From NCBI GenBank assembly GCA_002429455.1, contig DIZU01000050.1:7950-30914 (forward strand): 22,965 nt of DNA, written 5' to 3'. The notes under the pieces were generated by a model that was given only the letters and a program-made list of their open reading frames with translations, was not told where the DNA came from and made no database searches. The position numbers and the translations under genes were made by a program. Within the stretch, counting starts at the first letter, position 1, and each line of letters begins with the position of its first letter. Positions 8,495-17,654 of this stretch are shown here, piece by piece. This DNA comes from Methylotenera sp. UBA6020 (lineage in GTDB: Bacteria > Pseudomonadota > Gammaproteobacteria > Burkholderiales > Methylophilaceae).

Positions 8495-8893
8495 ATGCGG
8501 TTAATACTCATAGTGACTTTACTCGCTTTTCCTATTGCTGAAATATGGATTTTAATGAGTTTAGCGCACCAATACGGTTGGTGGTTAATGCTGTACTTAG
8601 TTGTAGTAGCCATGTTGGGCTTACGGTTAATTCGTGATGAAAAACAGTTATTTTCGATCCGTATGATGCAAAGCCTGACGCAAGGTGGTAATCCAATAAA
8701 AGCCATGTTCGGGGGTGCGCGAAATATTATTGCCGGAATTTTACTCATCATCCCTGGCGTAATGACGGATATTCTTGCTGCCATTTTGTTGTTGATTCCA
8801 GTGAATAATCATGGGCAAAAGCCACCCGCTTATCAAACTGAAAAGGCGGCGAATGATGATGTGATTGAGGGTGAGTTTCACCGCGAGGATTAA
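8495..8893 (+). CDS. fxsA: FxsA family membrane protein
   Basis: This 132-residue inner-membrane protein belongs to the FxsA family, whose E. coli member affects exclusion of phage T7 by F-plasmid strains. The biochemical role is unknown. The opening RLILIVTLLAFPIAEIWIL, then GWWLMLYLVVVAMLGLRLIR, gives two hydrophobic segments (about 1-20 and 25-45). A third hydrophobic stretch (GILLIIPGVMTDILAAILLL, about 80-100) carries the family PGVMTD motif. A polar tail of about 30 residues follows. The ATG at 8495 has GGAG about 11 bases upstream. The gene is divergent from dsbD. The next gene on the same strand begins 189 bp later, so the two may not share an operon. Confidence 0.88.
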   Translation: MRLILIVTLLAFPIAEIWILMSLAHQYGWWLMLYLVVVAMLGLRLIRDEKQLFSIRMMQSLTQGGNPIKAMFGGARNIIAGILLIIPGVMTDILAAILLLIPVNNHGQKPPAYQTEKAANDDVIEGEFHRED

Positions 8894-9082
8894 ATAATGC
8901 GTAAGGTTTAGACGACAAAGTAAGACTAAACACCATGTAAAAATAATGAATCACTAAGTTAAATAGAAACTAAATCCATTACAGTTTAGCCGCAATGTAT
9001 AACGCAAGAATTGCGATTAAAACTGTTTAAAACGCACTTCAATTGGCGCATAGCGCTAATAAATTACCAGAGAATACATCGT

Positions 9083-10162
9083 ATGACTTTTCAAATCACC
9101 ATTCAGCCCAGTGGCCATAGTTACACGGCAAAGGCCTATGAAACCGTGCTGGAATCAGCCATAGACGCTGGATTCAATATTCCATATGGTTGTCGCAATG
9201 GCGCATGTGGCAGTTGTAAGGGCAGTATTTTGAGTGGCAAGGTCGATTACGGTGATTATGCTGCAAGCGCCTTAACTGATACAGAAAAAGCGGCCGGTAA
9301 AGCGTTGTTTTGTTGTTCTTTGCCGCTTACCGATCTAACCATTGAATGCCGTGAAATCAATGCCGGTGTGATTCATCCGCGCATTATTCCTGCGCGGGTA
9401 GAGCGTAAAGAGCAGCTTTCGCATGATGTGATGGCGATATTTTTGAAATTACCCAGTAGCGAACATTTGCAGTTTATGGCGGGGCAGTATATTGAGTTCT
9501 TGCTCAAAGACGGCAAACGGCGTGCTTTTTCACTCGCCAATGCGCCACATGTGGATAACATGCTGGAACTACACTTGCGCTTGATTCCGGGCGGGCAGTT
9601 CACACAATATGTATTCAATGAAATGCCAGATAAAGCCATTATGCGCATAGAAGCGCCATTTGGTAGTTTTTATCTGAGAGAAGATTCGGATAAGCCGATT
9701 ATTTTGATCGCGGGCGGCACTGGTTTTGCGCCGATCAAAGGCATTATTGAGCATATGCTGCATCAGAATATGCGGCGTAAAGTGATTTTATATTGGGGTG
9801 CACGGACGCGACAAGATCTATACATGCCCGCATTGCCTGAGGCTTGGGCGGTAGAGCACCCGCATATTCAATATATCCCGGTATTGTCTGATGCAACCGT
9901 TGAAGATCAATGGCAAGGGCGCACCGGCCTGGTACATCAAGCGGTGCTAGATGATTTTGCAAATCCAGAAAATATGGATTTAACCGGCGATAGTTTAGAT
10001 GGCCGCAGTTTAAAAGACTATGAAGTGTATTGCTGTGGCGCACCTGCGATGGTGGAAGTTGCACATGCCAGCTTTTTGAAAGAGGGTTTAGCTGAAGATG
10101 CCTTTTTTTCAGATGCATTCACTTATGCAAAGCCTGCAGGGAATACAAGTCCGAATGTTTAA
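9083..10162 (+). CDS. ferredoxin-FAD-NAD(P)H reductase, CDP-glucoseen reductase-like
   Basis: This is a 359-residue cytoplasmic electron-transfer flavoprotein. An N-terminal plant-type [2Fe-2S] domain has cysteines 37, 42, 45 and 77 (C-x4-C-x2-C...C). An FAD-binding barrel carries RAFSLAN at 147-153, and an NAD(P)-binding domain carries GGTGFAPIKG at 211-220 and the late CGAP motif. This domain order matches reductases annotated as CDP-6-deoxy-delta-3,4-glucoseen reductase and the reductase parts of phenol or xylene monooxygenases. No oxygenase or sugar gene is nearby, so the physiological partner is unknown. I chose the ATG at 9083 because the ferredoxin domain begins immediately there (MTFQITIQPSG). 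The open frame extends to a TTG at 9011, but those 24 codons resemble no domain and lack a ribosome binding site. Confidence 0.85.
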   Translation: MTFQITIQPSGHSYTAKAYETVLESAIDAGFNIPYGCRNGACGSCKGSILSGKVDYGDYAASALTDTEKAAGKALFCCSLPLTDLTIECREINAGVIHPRIIPARVERKEQLSHDVMAIFLKLPSSEHLQFMAGQYIEFLLKDGKRRAFSLANAPHVDNMLELHLRLIPGGQFTQYVFNEMPDKAIMRIEAPFGSFYLREDSDKPIILIAGGTGFAPIKGIIEHMLHQNMRRKVILYWGARTRQDLYMPALPEAWAVEHPHIQYIPVLSDATVEDQWQGRTGLVHQAVLDDFANPENMDLTGDSLDGRSLKDYEVYCCGAPAMVEVAHASFLKEGLAEDAFFSDAFTYAKPAGNTSPNV

Positions 10163-10209
10163 TAAGGGATGTTGGTAATCTGCCGTTGATTCTAGTTTTT
10201 TAATTAATA

Positions 10210-10241
10210 ATTCTAGCCGATCCAAATTGGTCGGTCAGAAT
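10210..10241. terminator. imperfect hairpin after the reductase gene
   Basis: ATTCT...CCGA-CCAA pairs with TTGG-TCGG...AGAAT around a one-base centre, with a two-base internal mismatch and one bulge. It lies between the convergent reductase gene and the GGDEF-EAL pseudogene. No T-run follows on either strand, so it may mark a transcription end or only an mRNA 3' structure. Confidence 0.35.
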
Positions 10242-10263
10242 CCCGCTAAATCATCAGAAGCAA

Positions 10264-12473
10264 TCAGCGCGGTTTCAGCAACGCTTCAAATTGTTCAATA
10301 GGTACCGGTTTACTAAACAGATACCCTTGAAACTGCGCGCAGCCTTTGCTGAGGAGAAGTTGTTGCTGTTCCTCTGTCTCTACCCCTTCCGCAATGACGT
10401 CTAGATCCAGGCTTTGTGCCATGGCAATGATGGTGCGCACAATGGCTCTATCGCTGCTATCGACGGTAATATCACGTACAAATGACTGATCAATTTTCAA
10501 TTAGCTCAGCGGTAGTGTCTTAAGGTATTGCAGAGATGAATAGCCGGTGCCGAAATCGTCCAGCGAGAAGCGGATGCCAATTTCATTCAATGCGTTCATC
10601 GTGGCAATGGTTTCTTCGATATGTTCTAGCAATATAGTTTCTGTCAGCTCCAGCTTGAGCCGTAACGGGTTGATATCATAGCGTTGCACGGCAGATTGCA
10701 CTTGAGCCACGAAGTACGCTTGGCGGAATTGCTTGGCACTGACGTTCACCGCCAGAATGAGGTCGCAAGTGAGAGTATTTGGTTGCCATGTTTTGAGTTG
10801 AGCACAAGCCGTCTCCAGCACCCATTGTCCGATGGGTAGAATCAAACCGGTTTCTTCTGCCAGGTGAATGAATTGTATGGGAGATATTAAGCCACGTTCA
10901 GGGTGTAGCCAGCGAATCAAGGCCTCTGCTCCCAATGGTTGACTCGAACGATCCACCTGAATTTGGTAATACAGATGGAATTGTTGCTGCTCAATGGCTT
11001 TACGTAATTCGTATTCAAGGTCTACACGGGAGCTAATGACGTCCTGCATCTGCAGGTCGAAAAAGCGCAGGGTGTTGCGACCCACCTTCTTGGCTTGAAA
11101 CATGGCAATGTCCGCCTGTTTCAGCAATTCTTCTTGGGAATGATCATGATTGCTGAAAAAAGGCACACCAATGCTGCATGTGCTGTGGTATTCGTGTGCG
11201 GCTAACTGATAAGGCTGGCTGAGCGTAGCCAGGATTTTTTTGCCAATAGCTCCAGCTTGTGCAGCAGCTTCAATGACTTGCTCGCTCAGACCTTCCAGCA
11301 TCACCACGAACTCATCACCGCCAAGACGGGCGATGGTGTCTTCTTCACCCAGGCAGATAGTAAGGCGATCGGCAGCCTGTTGCAGTAGCAAGTCGCCGAC
11401 GTCATGACCCAGGGTGTCATTGAGTGTCTTGAAATGGTCAAGATCGAGAAACAGTAGTGCCCCACCCTTGCTACTACGCGTACTGGAAGCCAATGCATGT
11501 TTGAGTCGGTCCATGAAAAGCCATCGATTTGGGAGTTTCGTCAACTGGTCGTAGAACGCCAGACGTTCAATTTCAGAGGATTTTTGCGCCACTTTGCGGC
11601 GTAACATCCAGCCCCACAGAATTGCAATGAACAATAGCAGTGCGGCTCCGAGTAAAACATTACGCAAATACAGCGCATAGGGGAACACATCAAGCTGGCT
11701 GCCCATCCACTTGTTTTGTAGCGCTTGTTGCTCTTGCGCAGTGATTGCCGCAAAGCCACGTTGAACCAACGCTAGCTTTGCGGCATCTCCTTTGTGCACC
11801 GCTCAATGAAACTCACCGGTGTAAAGTAAAAAGGCTTTGTGGAAATTTTCTTCGGCTTGAGCGCGATAAATCAGGTAGTTGGCCGGCGGCTCATCAATAC
11901 AGAAGACCCGAACTTTTTCGGCAATAGCGGCTTGAATCAGTGCTGAATAACTATCGAACGGCTGAAAGCTATGAATGCCAGCCGCTTGAAGTTTATTGAT
12001 ACAGGTATCGCCGCTCTTCACTCCCACCACAAAACCATGCAGAGATTTCAGGTCATGTATTCCGTTAATACTGATATGAGTGTAGATGGAGGCGGGTATC
12101 TGCGCGTAAGCTGGGGAAAAATCCAGTTTTTTTGACGTTCTTGCGTTTTGAAGATGGTGTCAATCACATCGGCTTTGCCTTCAGCCATCAACTGCTGCAC
12201 CTTGAACCAGTCCACGGCGACCAGGTTAACCTTAACGCCGGTTTTTGCCTGCCAAAGCTTCCAGATGTCGACCAGGTAGCCGTCAAGAGTACCATCAGGA
12301 TTGAGCTGTATATATGGCGGGTAATTGTCATCCATCACTACCGTCAGAGTGGATGGCGCAGTATTAGTGGAAGGTTGTGCTGCGACTGGTGAAATGCTGA
12401 TATGCATCAGTACGATACAAATTATGTAACGTAGTGCTAATTTAAATTTCGTGGATTTAAGGTCGAACTTCAT
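10264..12473 (-). pseudogene. broken sensor diguanylate cyclase/phosphodiesterase (SBP_bac_3-TM-GGDEF-EAL)
   Basis: Four consecutive open segments make up one former gene of about 736 codons. In order they give an N-terminal signal or anchor, a periplasmic solute-binding domain of the bacterial family 3 type (LTVVMDDNYPPYIQLNPDG), a membrane helix (LLGAALLLFIAILWGWML), a GGDEF domain with intact RLGGDEFV, and an EAL domain (AEALIRW). Three lesions break it. The first is a -1 frameshift at the A-run 12117-12121: one extra base would restore WIFSPAYAQIPASIYTHISI. The second is TGA at 11803-11805, in frame between GEFH and AVHKGD. The third is TAA at 10501-10503, between LPLS and LKIDQSF, where family members usually have Gln (CAA). 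The last two segments share the frame of the second. The intact product would have tuned cyclic-di-GMP in response to a periplasmic ligand. Fragments with GGDEF or EAL could still be made from internal starts, but none has an obvious ribosome binding site. Confidence 0.9.
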
Positions 12474-12763
12474 GAGAGAGAGTTATTGTATATATTTTTT
12501 AGAATTATGTGCTTAGAAAGATCGAAAACGAAAATTATCGAAGGGATGGTTCTCGGCACTAAGCGGCACGCAAGCTAGGCTTCAGCGCTCTCAATAACAA
12601 GATTGTTTAAGCGCTTGATCAATGATCGAATTAAATCACGTAATGTGTTTTAGCTTTATGGTTAAAAAAACTCCAAAATCAATCACAGGAGTTGGATATC
12701 CAATTAAAATAGCGACGTCGAAATACAGTAATCGAAAAAAACAGAGTAAACATCAGGATAAGC
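12474..12763. other. 290-bp gap upstream of the DUF5710 gene
   Basis: This is the divergent region between the GGDEF-EAL pseudogene and the DUF5710 gene. It should hold both promoters. I see no clear -35/-10 pair, repeat, RNA gene or coding remnant in it. Confidence 0.5.
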
Positions 12764-13054
12764 ATGACTACAGCCAACATCAGCCTCAAAGTACCTTTCA
12801 ATGAAAAAGACCAAGCCAAAGCCCTAGGTGCTCGTTGGAACGCGGAGTTAAAACAATGGTATGTACCGCAAGGGGTGGAGGCAGCACCGTTTGAAAAGTG
12901 GTTTACAAATACACTGACTCCCGCCGTCACTAAAAACACGGCAAAGGCAGTTACACAAACCGCTGCTCATGCTCAACCATCTGACGATGATATGGACGCG
13001 ATCAATGCTAAATTGCGCGAGGCATATGAATTACGTGAGGTTGATGAGCTGTAA
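12764..13054 (+). CDS. small DUF5710-domain protein
   Basis: This 96-residue protein begins with a DUF5710-type domain over about residues 5-50. Its pattern is LKVPFNEKDQAKALGARWN, then KQWYVPQG and a closing FEKWF. In this family, short basic/aromatic modules of this pattern also occur attached to plasmid primases and other DNA-processing proteins, but no biochemical function is established. The second half is an Ala/Thr-rich linker and a charged tail (about 75-96, DDDMDAINAKLREAYELREVDEL). An AGGA ribosome binding site precedes the ATG at 12764. It lies 119 bp upstream of rdgC on the same strand and may be cotranscribed with it. The domain call is good, and a nucleic-acid role is only a guess. 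Confidence 0.75.
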   Translation: MTTANISLKVPFNEKDQAKALGARWNAELKQWYVPQGVEAAPFEKWFTNTLTPAVTKNTAKAVTQTAAHAQPSDDDMDAINAKLREAYELREVDEL

Positions 13055-13142
13055 CATTTATTCGCTTTTGAAGCGTGGCGCCATCTTACTTAAACGTAAT
13101 GAATTTCAAGCAATCGGACACCCATTAAAAGTAGAAGGTCAG

Positions 13143-13148
13143 TATAAT
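13143..13148 (+). promoter_or_regulatory. -10 element of a probable rdgC promoter
   Basis: A perfect TATAAT lies 25 bp before the rdgC ATG, which would place transcription start near 13155 with a leader of about 19 nt. The -35 region (ACCCAT at a 17-bp spacing) is poor, so this promoter would be weak or need an activator. It suggests that rdgC can be expressed independently of the DUF5710 gene. Confidence 0.4.
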
Positions 13149-13173
13149 CTGCGCTTTTTTGAGCGTCTCCGCC

Positions 13174-14076
13174 ATGTGGTTTAAAAACATCTTCATTTAT
13201 CGCCTATCCACCGACTGCACTATTACTGCTGATAAGTTAAATGAAAAACTGGCACTCAAGCCACTGCAACCCTGTAGCGGTCTAGACAAGCAAAGCCGCG
13301 GTTGGGCTGCCTGCCATAGTGATAAGCTTGTGCATGGCACAAATCAACAAATCCTGTTTGCGCTGGGTGTAGAGCAAAAGTTATTACCAGCCACCATCAT
13401 CAACCGGTTTGCGAAAGAGCATGTCGCTGACATTGAAGCGCAACAAGGCTACAAAGTTGGCCGCAAAGAGATGAAGGAAATAAAGGAGGCGATTACTGAA
13501 GAATTACTGCCTCGAGCCTTTGCACTTCAGCGCAAAACCTTTGCCTGGCTGGACCCGATTAACGGTCGTCTAATCATAGAGGCAGCTTCTTCAACTAAAG
13601 CTGAAGAGTTCCTGGAGCAACTGAATAAGACGCTGGACGACCTGCCAGTTAAGCAGTTACACACCACCATTTCACCTGTTGCTGCAATGACGGACTGGCT
13701 TGCCGGGAATAATGCTCCAGCAGGTTTCACAATAGACCGCGAACTTGAGCTGCGAGCAACAGGGGAAAGCAAGGCAACGATTCGTTATGCCAATCATGCT
13801 TTGGAAGGTGAAGAAATCCTGGCCCATATCGCATCAGGCAAACGTGTCACCCGTTTAGGAATGACCTGGAACGATAGGATTTCATTCGTTCTAACCGAGC
13901 AGCTGCAAATCAAGAAACTCGAATTTCTGGATATCATCAAAGAAGAATCAACAACACTGGCCGATAACGCTGACGAGATGTTTGAACTGGATTTCACGCT
14001 AATGACCGGGGAGCTCGCAAGAATGCTGGCTGACCTGACAGAAGCGCTCGGTGGCGTAGTATTAAGCAGTCATTGA
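13174..14076 (+). CDS. rdgC: recombination-associated protein RdgC
   Basis: RdgC is a ring-shaped DNA-binding protein that limits RecA-dependent recombination. It is associated with the nucleoid and is needed for pilin antigenic variation in Neisseria. The reading frame from the ATG at 13174 gives 300 residues, the usual length, and opens MWFKNIFIYRL, the standard RdgC start. Further family blocks are RGWAACHSDKLVH near 42, LPRAFALQRKTFAWLDP near 110-127, and a C-terminal helical part ending ADLTEALGG. The frame also extends 15 bases upstream to a TTG, which I rejected because the family starts at MWF. The ribosome binding site is weak. The gene runs convergently into the chemoreceptor, with a 73-bp gap and no obvious terminator. 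Confidence 0.95.
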   Translation: MWFKNIFIYRLSTDCTITADKLNEKLALKPLQPCSGLDKQSRGWAACHSDKLVHGTNQQILFALGVEQKLLPATIINRFAKEHVADIEAQQGYKVGRKEMKEIKEAITEELLPRAFALQRKTFAWLDPINGRLIIEAASSTKAEEFLEQLNKTLDDLPVKQLHTTISPVAAMTDWLAGNNAPAGFTIDRELELRATGESKATIRYANHALEGEEILAHIASGKRVTRLGMTWNDRISFVLTEQLQIKKLEFLDIIKEESTTLADNADEMFELDFTLMTGELARMLADLTEALGGVVLSSH

Positions 14077-14149
14077 TTGGGAGCTGTGCAGGGAGCTTAT
14101 GATGAGATCATCCTTAAGCCCCCTTGTACTAGCTCAGCTTTTCCGCAGA

Positions 14150-16846
14150 TTAAAACTCTTCCCAATCACCGTCACCCGTACCGGTCGCGACTAGCATCTT
14201 TGCTGACGCTGGTTTTGAGGCTGGTGCTGACAGCTTCTTCGGTGATGCTAGCCTTGCTACTGGGCGACTTGTTGCTTTGCTGGCTGAAAATGATGCATTA
14301 CTACTACCCAGCTTAAACACACTAATCACCTCAGTTAAGGCATTGGCCTGATCCACCAGCGACTCAGCCGCTGCTGCGGCCTCTTCTACCAAGGCCGCAT
14401 TCTGCTGGGTGGTTTCATCCATGCTGGTCACTGCGGTGTTGACCTGATCAATGCCGGTGCTTTGTTCTACCGAGGCCGCGGCAATTTCACTGATGATGTC
14501 AGCGACACGTTTGACCGAACTCACCACTTCTTCCATGGTCCTGCCGGCGTTTTCAACCTGTTTGGTCCCTTCAGAGGTCTTGTTCACGGAGTCGCTAATG
14601 AGCTCCTTGATCTCTTTGGCCGCACTGGCTGAGCGTTGCGCCAGGTTGCGCACCTCGCCGGCCACCACGGCAAAACCACGGCCTTGTTCGCCGGCCCGGG
14701 CCGCTTCTACCGCGGCATTGAGCGCGAGGATATTGGTCTGGAAGGCGATACCGTCAATCACACTGATAATATCTTCAATCTTCTTGGCACTGGCGTTGAT
14801 GGCGCTCATGGTGCTGACGACTTCGGCCACGACTTCACCGCCTTTGACTGCTACACCTGAAGCGGTGAGTGCCAGTTGATTGGCTTGTTTGGCGTTTTCT
14901 GCATTTTGTTTCACGGTCGAGGCCAGTTCTTCCATGCTGGCGGCGGTTTCTTCCAGACTGGAGGCTTGCTGTTCGGTACGGGACGATAGATCGCTGTTGC
15001 CGGAGGAGATTTCACCGGCAGCGGTGTTGATGGTTTCTACCGCTTCCTTGACGGCAATAATCGGTGCAACGATGGTTTCCAGGGTGGCATTGACGCCTTC
15101 GACCACTTTACGGAAATCACCCTGATGCTGCGTTGCATCAGCGCGGACGGTGATCCGTCCTTCGCTTGCCGCTTCGGCTAACATATTGGCATCGCTCACC
15201 AGGGTGTTGACGGCATCAACGCACTGGTTAAGGTTGATTTTTATCGTGTTGAAATCACCGAAATAGTTATCGGTAATCTTGACGGGAATATCACCCTTGG
15301 AAATACGTTCAACGTATTCGGCAGCAACATTGAGTGGGCCGATTACCGAATCCAGTGTGGCATTGACGCCTTCGACCACTTTGCGATAATCGCCCCAATG
15401 TTTGGTAGCATCGGCACGGGTGGATAACTTGCCTTCTGCCGTAGCCTTTGCCAGCATGTCGGTATCTGCTACTAGTGTGTTAAGCGCGTGTACACAAGAA
15501 TTCAGATTGTCTTTAATAATATTGAAGTCGCCATTGTAATTATCTTTAATTGCCGGCGGGATAATCCCGTTAGCAAACTTATCCACATAATCAGCGGCAA
15601 CATTTAATGGACCAATAACGGCATCAAGACAGTTATTGACGCCTACTATCACCTTGCGGAAGTCGCCTTGATATTTACTCGCGTCAGCACGAATAGCAAG
15701 GCGGCCCTCAAGGGCGGCCTGTTCAAGATTACTGGTTTCTGCCACCATGCTGTTGACGGCATCAATACATTGGTTAAGGTTGCTCTTGATGGTGTTGAAG
15801 TCACCGTTGTAGGTATCGGTAATCTTGGCGGGAATGTCGCCTTTAGAGATACGGTCGACATAATTGGCAGCGACATTGAGTGGGCCAATCACCGAATCCA
15901 GGGTGGCGTTAACGCCTTCGACCACTTTACGGAAGTCACCCTGGTGTTGAGTGGTATCAGCACGTGTGGCAAGACGCCCAGATACCGCGGCCTGAGAGAG
16001 CATCGCCGCATCAGCAATCAATAGTTTGATGTTGCTCTGCAAGGCACTCATGGCCGCCATGGCGCTACTACGGTCATTAGCTACCAGCGGGATGATAAAA
16101 TTAACATCACCCGCAGCAATACGGGTGGCTGCTTCATTGATTGCGCTTGGTTCGCCACCCAAGGCTCTGGACATGGAACGGCCCATGGCAAACCCGAGCC
16201 AGATTAGAATGGCTACGGCTCCGCCCAGGGCGCTGAACGAGATCAGACGTGTGTTTTCATAGCGAGAAACAGAGGCTTGGTATTCGGCATCCGCAGCATC
16301 GAGTTGTATTTTTTTCAGTGCGTCCATGTCAATGCTAGCAGCAGCATAAAGTGCGCTTGCCTCCGCCGTATACCTTTTTGCTGCTACATAATTGTTTAAC
16401 CGCAATACAATTACCGCGGGCTTCAATACTACATTCACGTACATGCCGCGGCTTTTAACGAATTTATCAGCCAGGATTTTTTCTTCCGGCGATAGGTTGG
16501 TTGCCATGTAACTCTTCCACAACCCGCCAATAATCTCTATGTTATGTTCGATAGCATTTGCTGACTTGGTAGTAAGTTCCGGATCCATGACAATCACCGC
16601 TTCCTTACCGTCGGTATTAATAGCCACTTCACTGAGCGCATTCTTCAACAGCACTTGGTTATCCACCATGATGCTGGAAATCTTACCTAAAACGCCTAAT
16701 GGCACCATACTGTCTTCATAAACGGATTTAAAACTGTCTTTTGAAGCGGATAGACCGTAAAGCCCCAACCCTACCAGCGCTACCGCCACTAGAACCGCCA
16801 ATCCAATAATGCCCATCAAGCGTTGACTTACACTAAGTGCTTTCAT
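14150..16846 (-). CDS. methyl-accepting chemotaxis protein with poly-HAMP repeats
   Basis: This 898-residue receptor relays a periplasmic signal to CheA/CheW. A first membrane helix (about 10-32) and a second (about 203-222) enclose a four-helix-bundle-type ligand domain. A HAMP domain follows at about 222-275. Residues 321-593 are three tandem 91-residue repeats, each with a GPLNVAA.YV..I..G.IP block and an EGRL..RADA block, resembling alternating HAMP units. The signalling domain (about 594-845) has the conserved hairpin tip [32 protein letters not shown]. The tail ends in DWEEF, matching the xWxxF tether used by CheR/CheB in high-abundance receptors. The long cytoplasmic stalk makes this much larger than the usual 550 residues. 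It sits 56 bp after cheW and is probably cotranscribed with it. The ligand is unknown. A GAAAG ribosome-binding-like site precedes the ATG. Confidence 0.93.
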   Translation of the reverse strand: MKALSVSQRLMGIIGLAVLVAVALVGLGLYGLSASKDSFKSVYEDSMVPLGVLGKISSIMVDNQVLLKNALSEVAINTDGKEAVIVMDPELTTKSANAIEHNIEIIGGLWKSYMATNLSPEEKILADKFVKSRGMYVNVVLKPAVIVLRLNNYVAAKRYTAEASALYAAASIDMDALKKIQLDAADAEYQASVSRYENTRLISFSALGGAVAILIWLGFAMGRSMSRALGGEPSAINEAATRIAAGDVNFIIPLVANDRSSAMAAMSALQSNIKLLIADAAMLSQAAVSGRLATRADTTQHQGDFRKVVEGVNATLDSVIGPLNVAANYVDRISKGDIPAKITDTYNGDFNTIKSNLNQCIDAVNSMVAETSNLEQAALEGRLAIRADASKYQGDFRKVIVGVNNCLDAVIGPLNVAADYVDKFANGIIPPAIKDNYNGDFNIIKDNLNSCVHALNTLVADTDMLAKATAEGKLSTRADATKHWGDYRKVVEGVNATLDSVIGPLNVAAEYVERISKGDIPVKITDNYFGDFNTIKINLNQCVDAVNTLVSDANMLAEAASEGRITVRADATQHQGDFRKVVEGVNATLETIVAPIIAVKEAVETINTAAGEISSGNSDLSSRTEQQASSLEETAASMEELASTVKQNAENAKQANQLALTASGVAVKGGEVVAEVVSTMSAINASAKKIEDIISVIDGIAFQTNILALNAAVEAARAGEQGRGFAVVAGEVRNLAQRSASAAKEIKELISDSVNKTSEGTKQVENAGRTMEEVVSSVKRVADIISEIAAASVEQSTGIDQVNTAVTSMDETTQQNAALVEEAAAAAESLVDQANALTEVISVFKLGSSNASFSASKATSRPVARLASPKKLSAPASKPASAKMLVATGTGDGDWEEF
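15068..15886 (-). repeat. three tandem 273-bp repeats inside the chemoreceptor
   Basis: The units are 15614-15886, 15341-15613 and 15068-15340, each exactly 273 bp (91 codons) and in frame. They are strongly similar in protein but differ at many synonymous positions, so the duplications are not recent. The exact spacing favours unequal recombination within the gene. Part of a more diverged unit precedes the first one (protein residues about 276-320). Confidence 0.85.
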
Positions 16847-16902
16847 CTATTATTCTTTCAGTTAGAAGTTTGTTTTTATCATTGTTGTCGTGAGTGAACG
16901 GC

Positions 16903-17430
16903 TTAATGCACTGCCACACTATCAATCAACGCCATCTCTTGGCTGCTCATCAGTTGCTCAATATCCACAAGAATCAGCATTTGTGATTCCATCGTGGCTA
17001 AACCAACGATGTATTTAGTATCAATGCTGGTCACTAAATCCGGCACAGCACGAATTTGCTCATCTTTTAAAGCCATGACATCTGAGACACCATCCACCAC
17101 GATACCTGCCACGCGCCCATTGAGGTTCAGGATAATCACTACCGTGAATTCGTTGTATTCCACCTTGCCGAGATGAAACTTGATGCGTAGATCCACAATC
17201 GGCACTATCTTGCCGCGCAAATTCACTACACCCTTGATGAACTCCGGCGTGTTGGCGATTTGTGTGACTGCATCGTAACCGCGAATCTCTTGTACTTTTA
17301 AAATCTCCAGACCGTATTCTTCAGCACCTAAGACAAAAGTGAGGTACTCACCCGCTGCACTGTTTGCTTTTGTATTGGTCGTATTGACCGCCGCTTCTTT
17401 ATTCATACTCATCGTGTCGGTATCTTTCAT
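16903..17430 (-). CDS. cheW: chemotaxis adaptor protein CheW
   Basis: CheW couples chemoreceptors to the histidine kinase CheA at the cell pole. The 175-residue product has the CheW fold from about residue 27 ([21 protein letters not shown]). It includes the family segments [15 protein letters not shown] (about 67-81) and [11 protein letters not shown] (about 109-119). Three in-frame ATGs lie at codons 1, 7 and 9, and none has a strong ribosome binding site. The first is given here, but the start is uncertain and the region before residue 25 is unstructured. It precedes the receptor gene in what looks like a two-gene unit, without cheA, cheY or flagellar genes nearby. A sigma-28-like promoter lies 114 bp upstream, which fits a flagellar regulon member. 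Confidence 0.93.
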   Translation of the reverse strand: MKDTDTMSMNKEAAVNTTNTKANSAAGEYLTFVLGAEEYGLEILKVQEIRGYDAVTQIANTPEFIKGVVNLRGKIVPIVDLRIKFHLGKVEYNEFTVVIILNLNGRVAGIVVDGVSDVMALKDEQIRAVPDLVTSIDTKYIVGLATMESQMLILVDIEQLMSSQEMALIDSVAVH

Positions 17431-17457
17431 CTATAACTAAAATTACAGCCATCTAGT

Positions 17458-17635
17458 GATGGTTAATATCATGTCGTAATTAGCTGTTTTCACTCACTAT
17501 GCTGTAGAGGCTATTTGTCAGCTTGGAATATGACATGAACTTAATATCGGTCAGTTTTTTAGAAACTTGAGCTAGGGCAAATGACTGCTATTGCCAGTGT
17601 ACTCAGGTGGCGCGACTAGATGAGTATTAACCATC
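17458..17635. repeat. inverted repeat bounding about 180 bp upstream of cheW
   Basis: GATGGTTAATA at 17458-17468 is matched in inverted orientation by TATTAACCATC at 17625-17635. With one gap the match extends over a further TCAT, giving about 15 of 16 positions. The segment between them has no open frame. It may be a remnant of a small non-autonomous element, or paired regulator sites around the cheW promoter. No target-site duplication is evident. Confidence 0.3.
17544..17570 (-). promoter_or_regulatory. sigma-28 (FliA)-type promoter for cheW and the receptor
   Basis: On the minus strand, TCAAGTTT (17563-17570), an 11-bp spacer and ACCGATAT (17544-17551) match the known FliA consensus TAAAGTTT-N11-GCCGATAA at 7 of 8 and 6 of 8 positions with exact spacing. 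Transcription would start near 17536, giving a leader of about 105 nt before cheW. The downstream genes are chemotaxis genes, the usual FliA targets, which strengthens the call. Confidence 0.65.
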
Positions 17636-17654
17636 TGGAGTTGGCCGAACTGAA

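Noticed and set aside
9011..9082. TTG start extending the reductase by 24 codons
   Set aside because: The ferredoxin domain begins at the ATG at 9083, and the extension has no domain similarity or ribosome binding site.
11803..12030. Segments of the broken sensor gene as independent small genes
   Set aside because: Adjacent segments continue the same domains across the stops, and the first residues are non-ATG or lack ribosome binding sites.
13159..13173. TTG start extending RdgC by five codons
   Set aside because: RdgC proteins begin MWFKN, which coincides with the ATG at 13174.
12969..13184. 71-codon frame overlapping the DUF5710 gene and running to rdgC
   Set aside because: It lies mostly out of frame within the DUF5710 gene, with no ribosome binding site or family resemblance.
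15068..15886. 273-bp periodic repeats considered as a repeat array such as CRISPR or a satellite
   Set aside because: They are in-frame protein repeats within the receptor, without short direct repeats and unique spacers.
14451..16262. Several open frames on the plus strand opposite the chemoreceptor
   Set aside because: They are antisense to a strongly conserved receptor and repeat with it; typical of shadow frames in Ala-rich genes.
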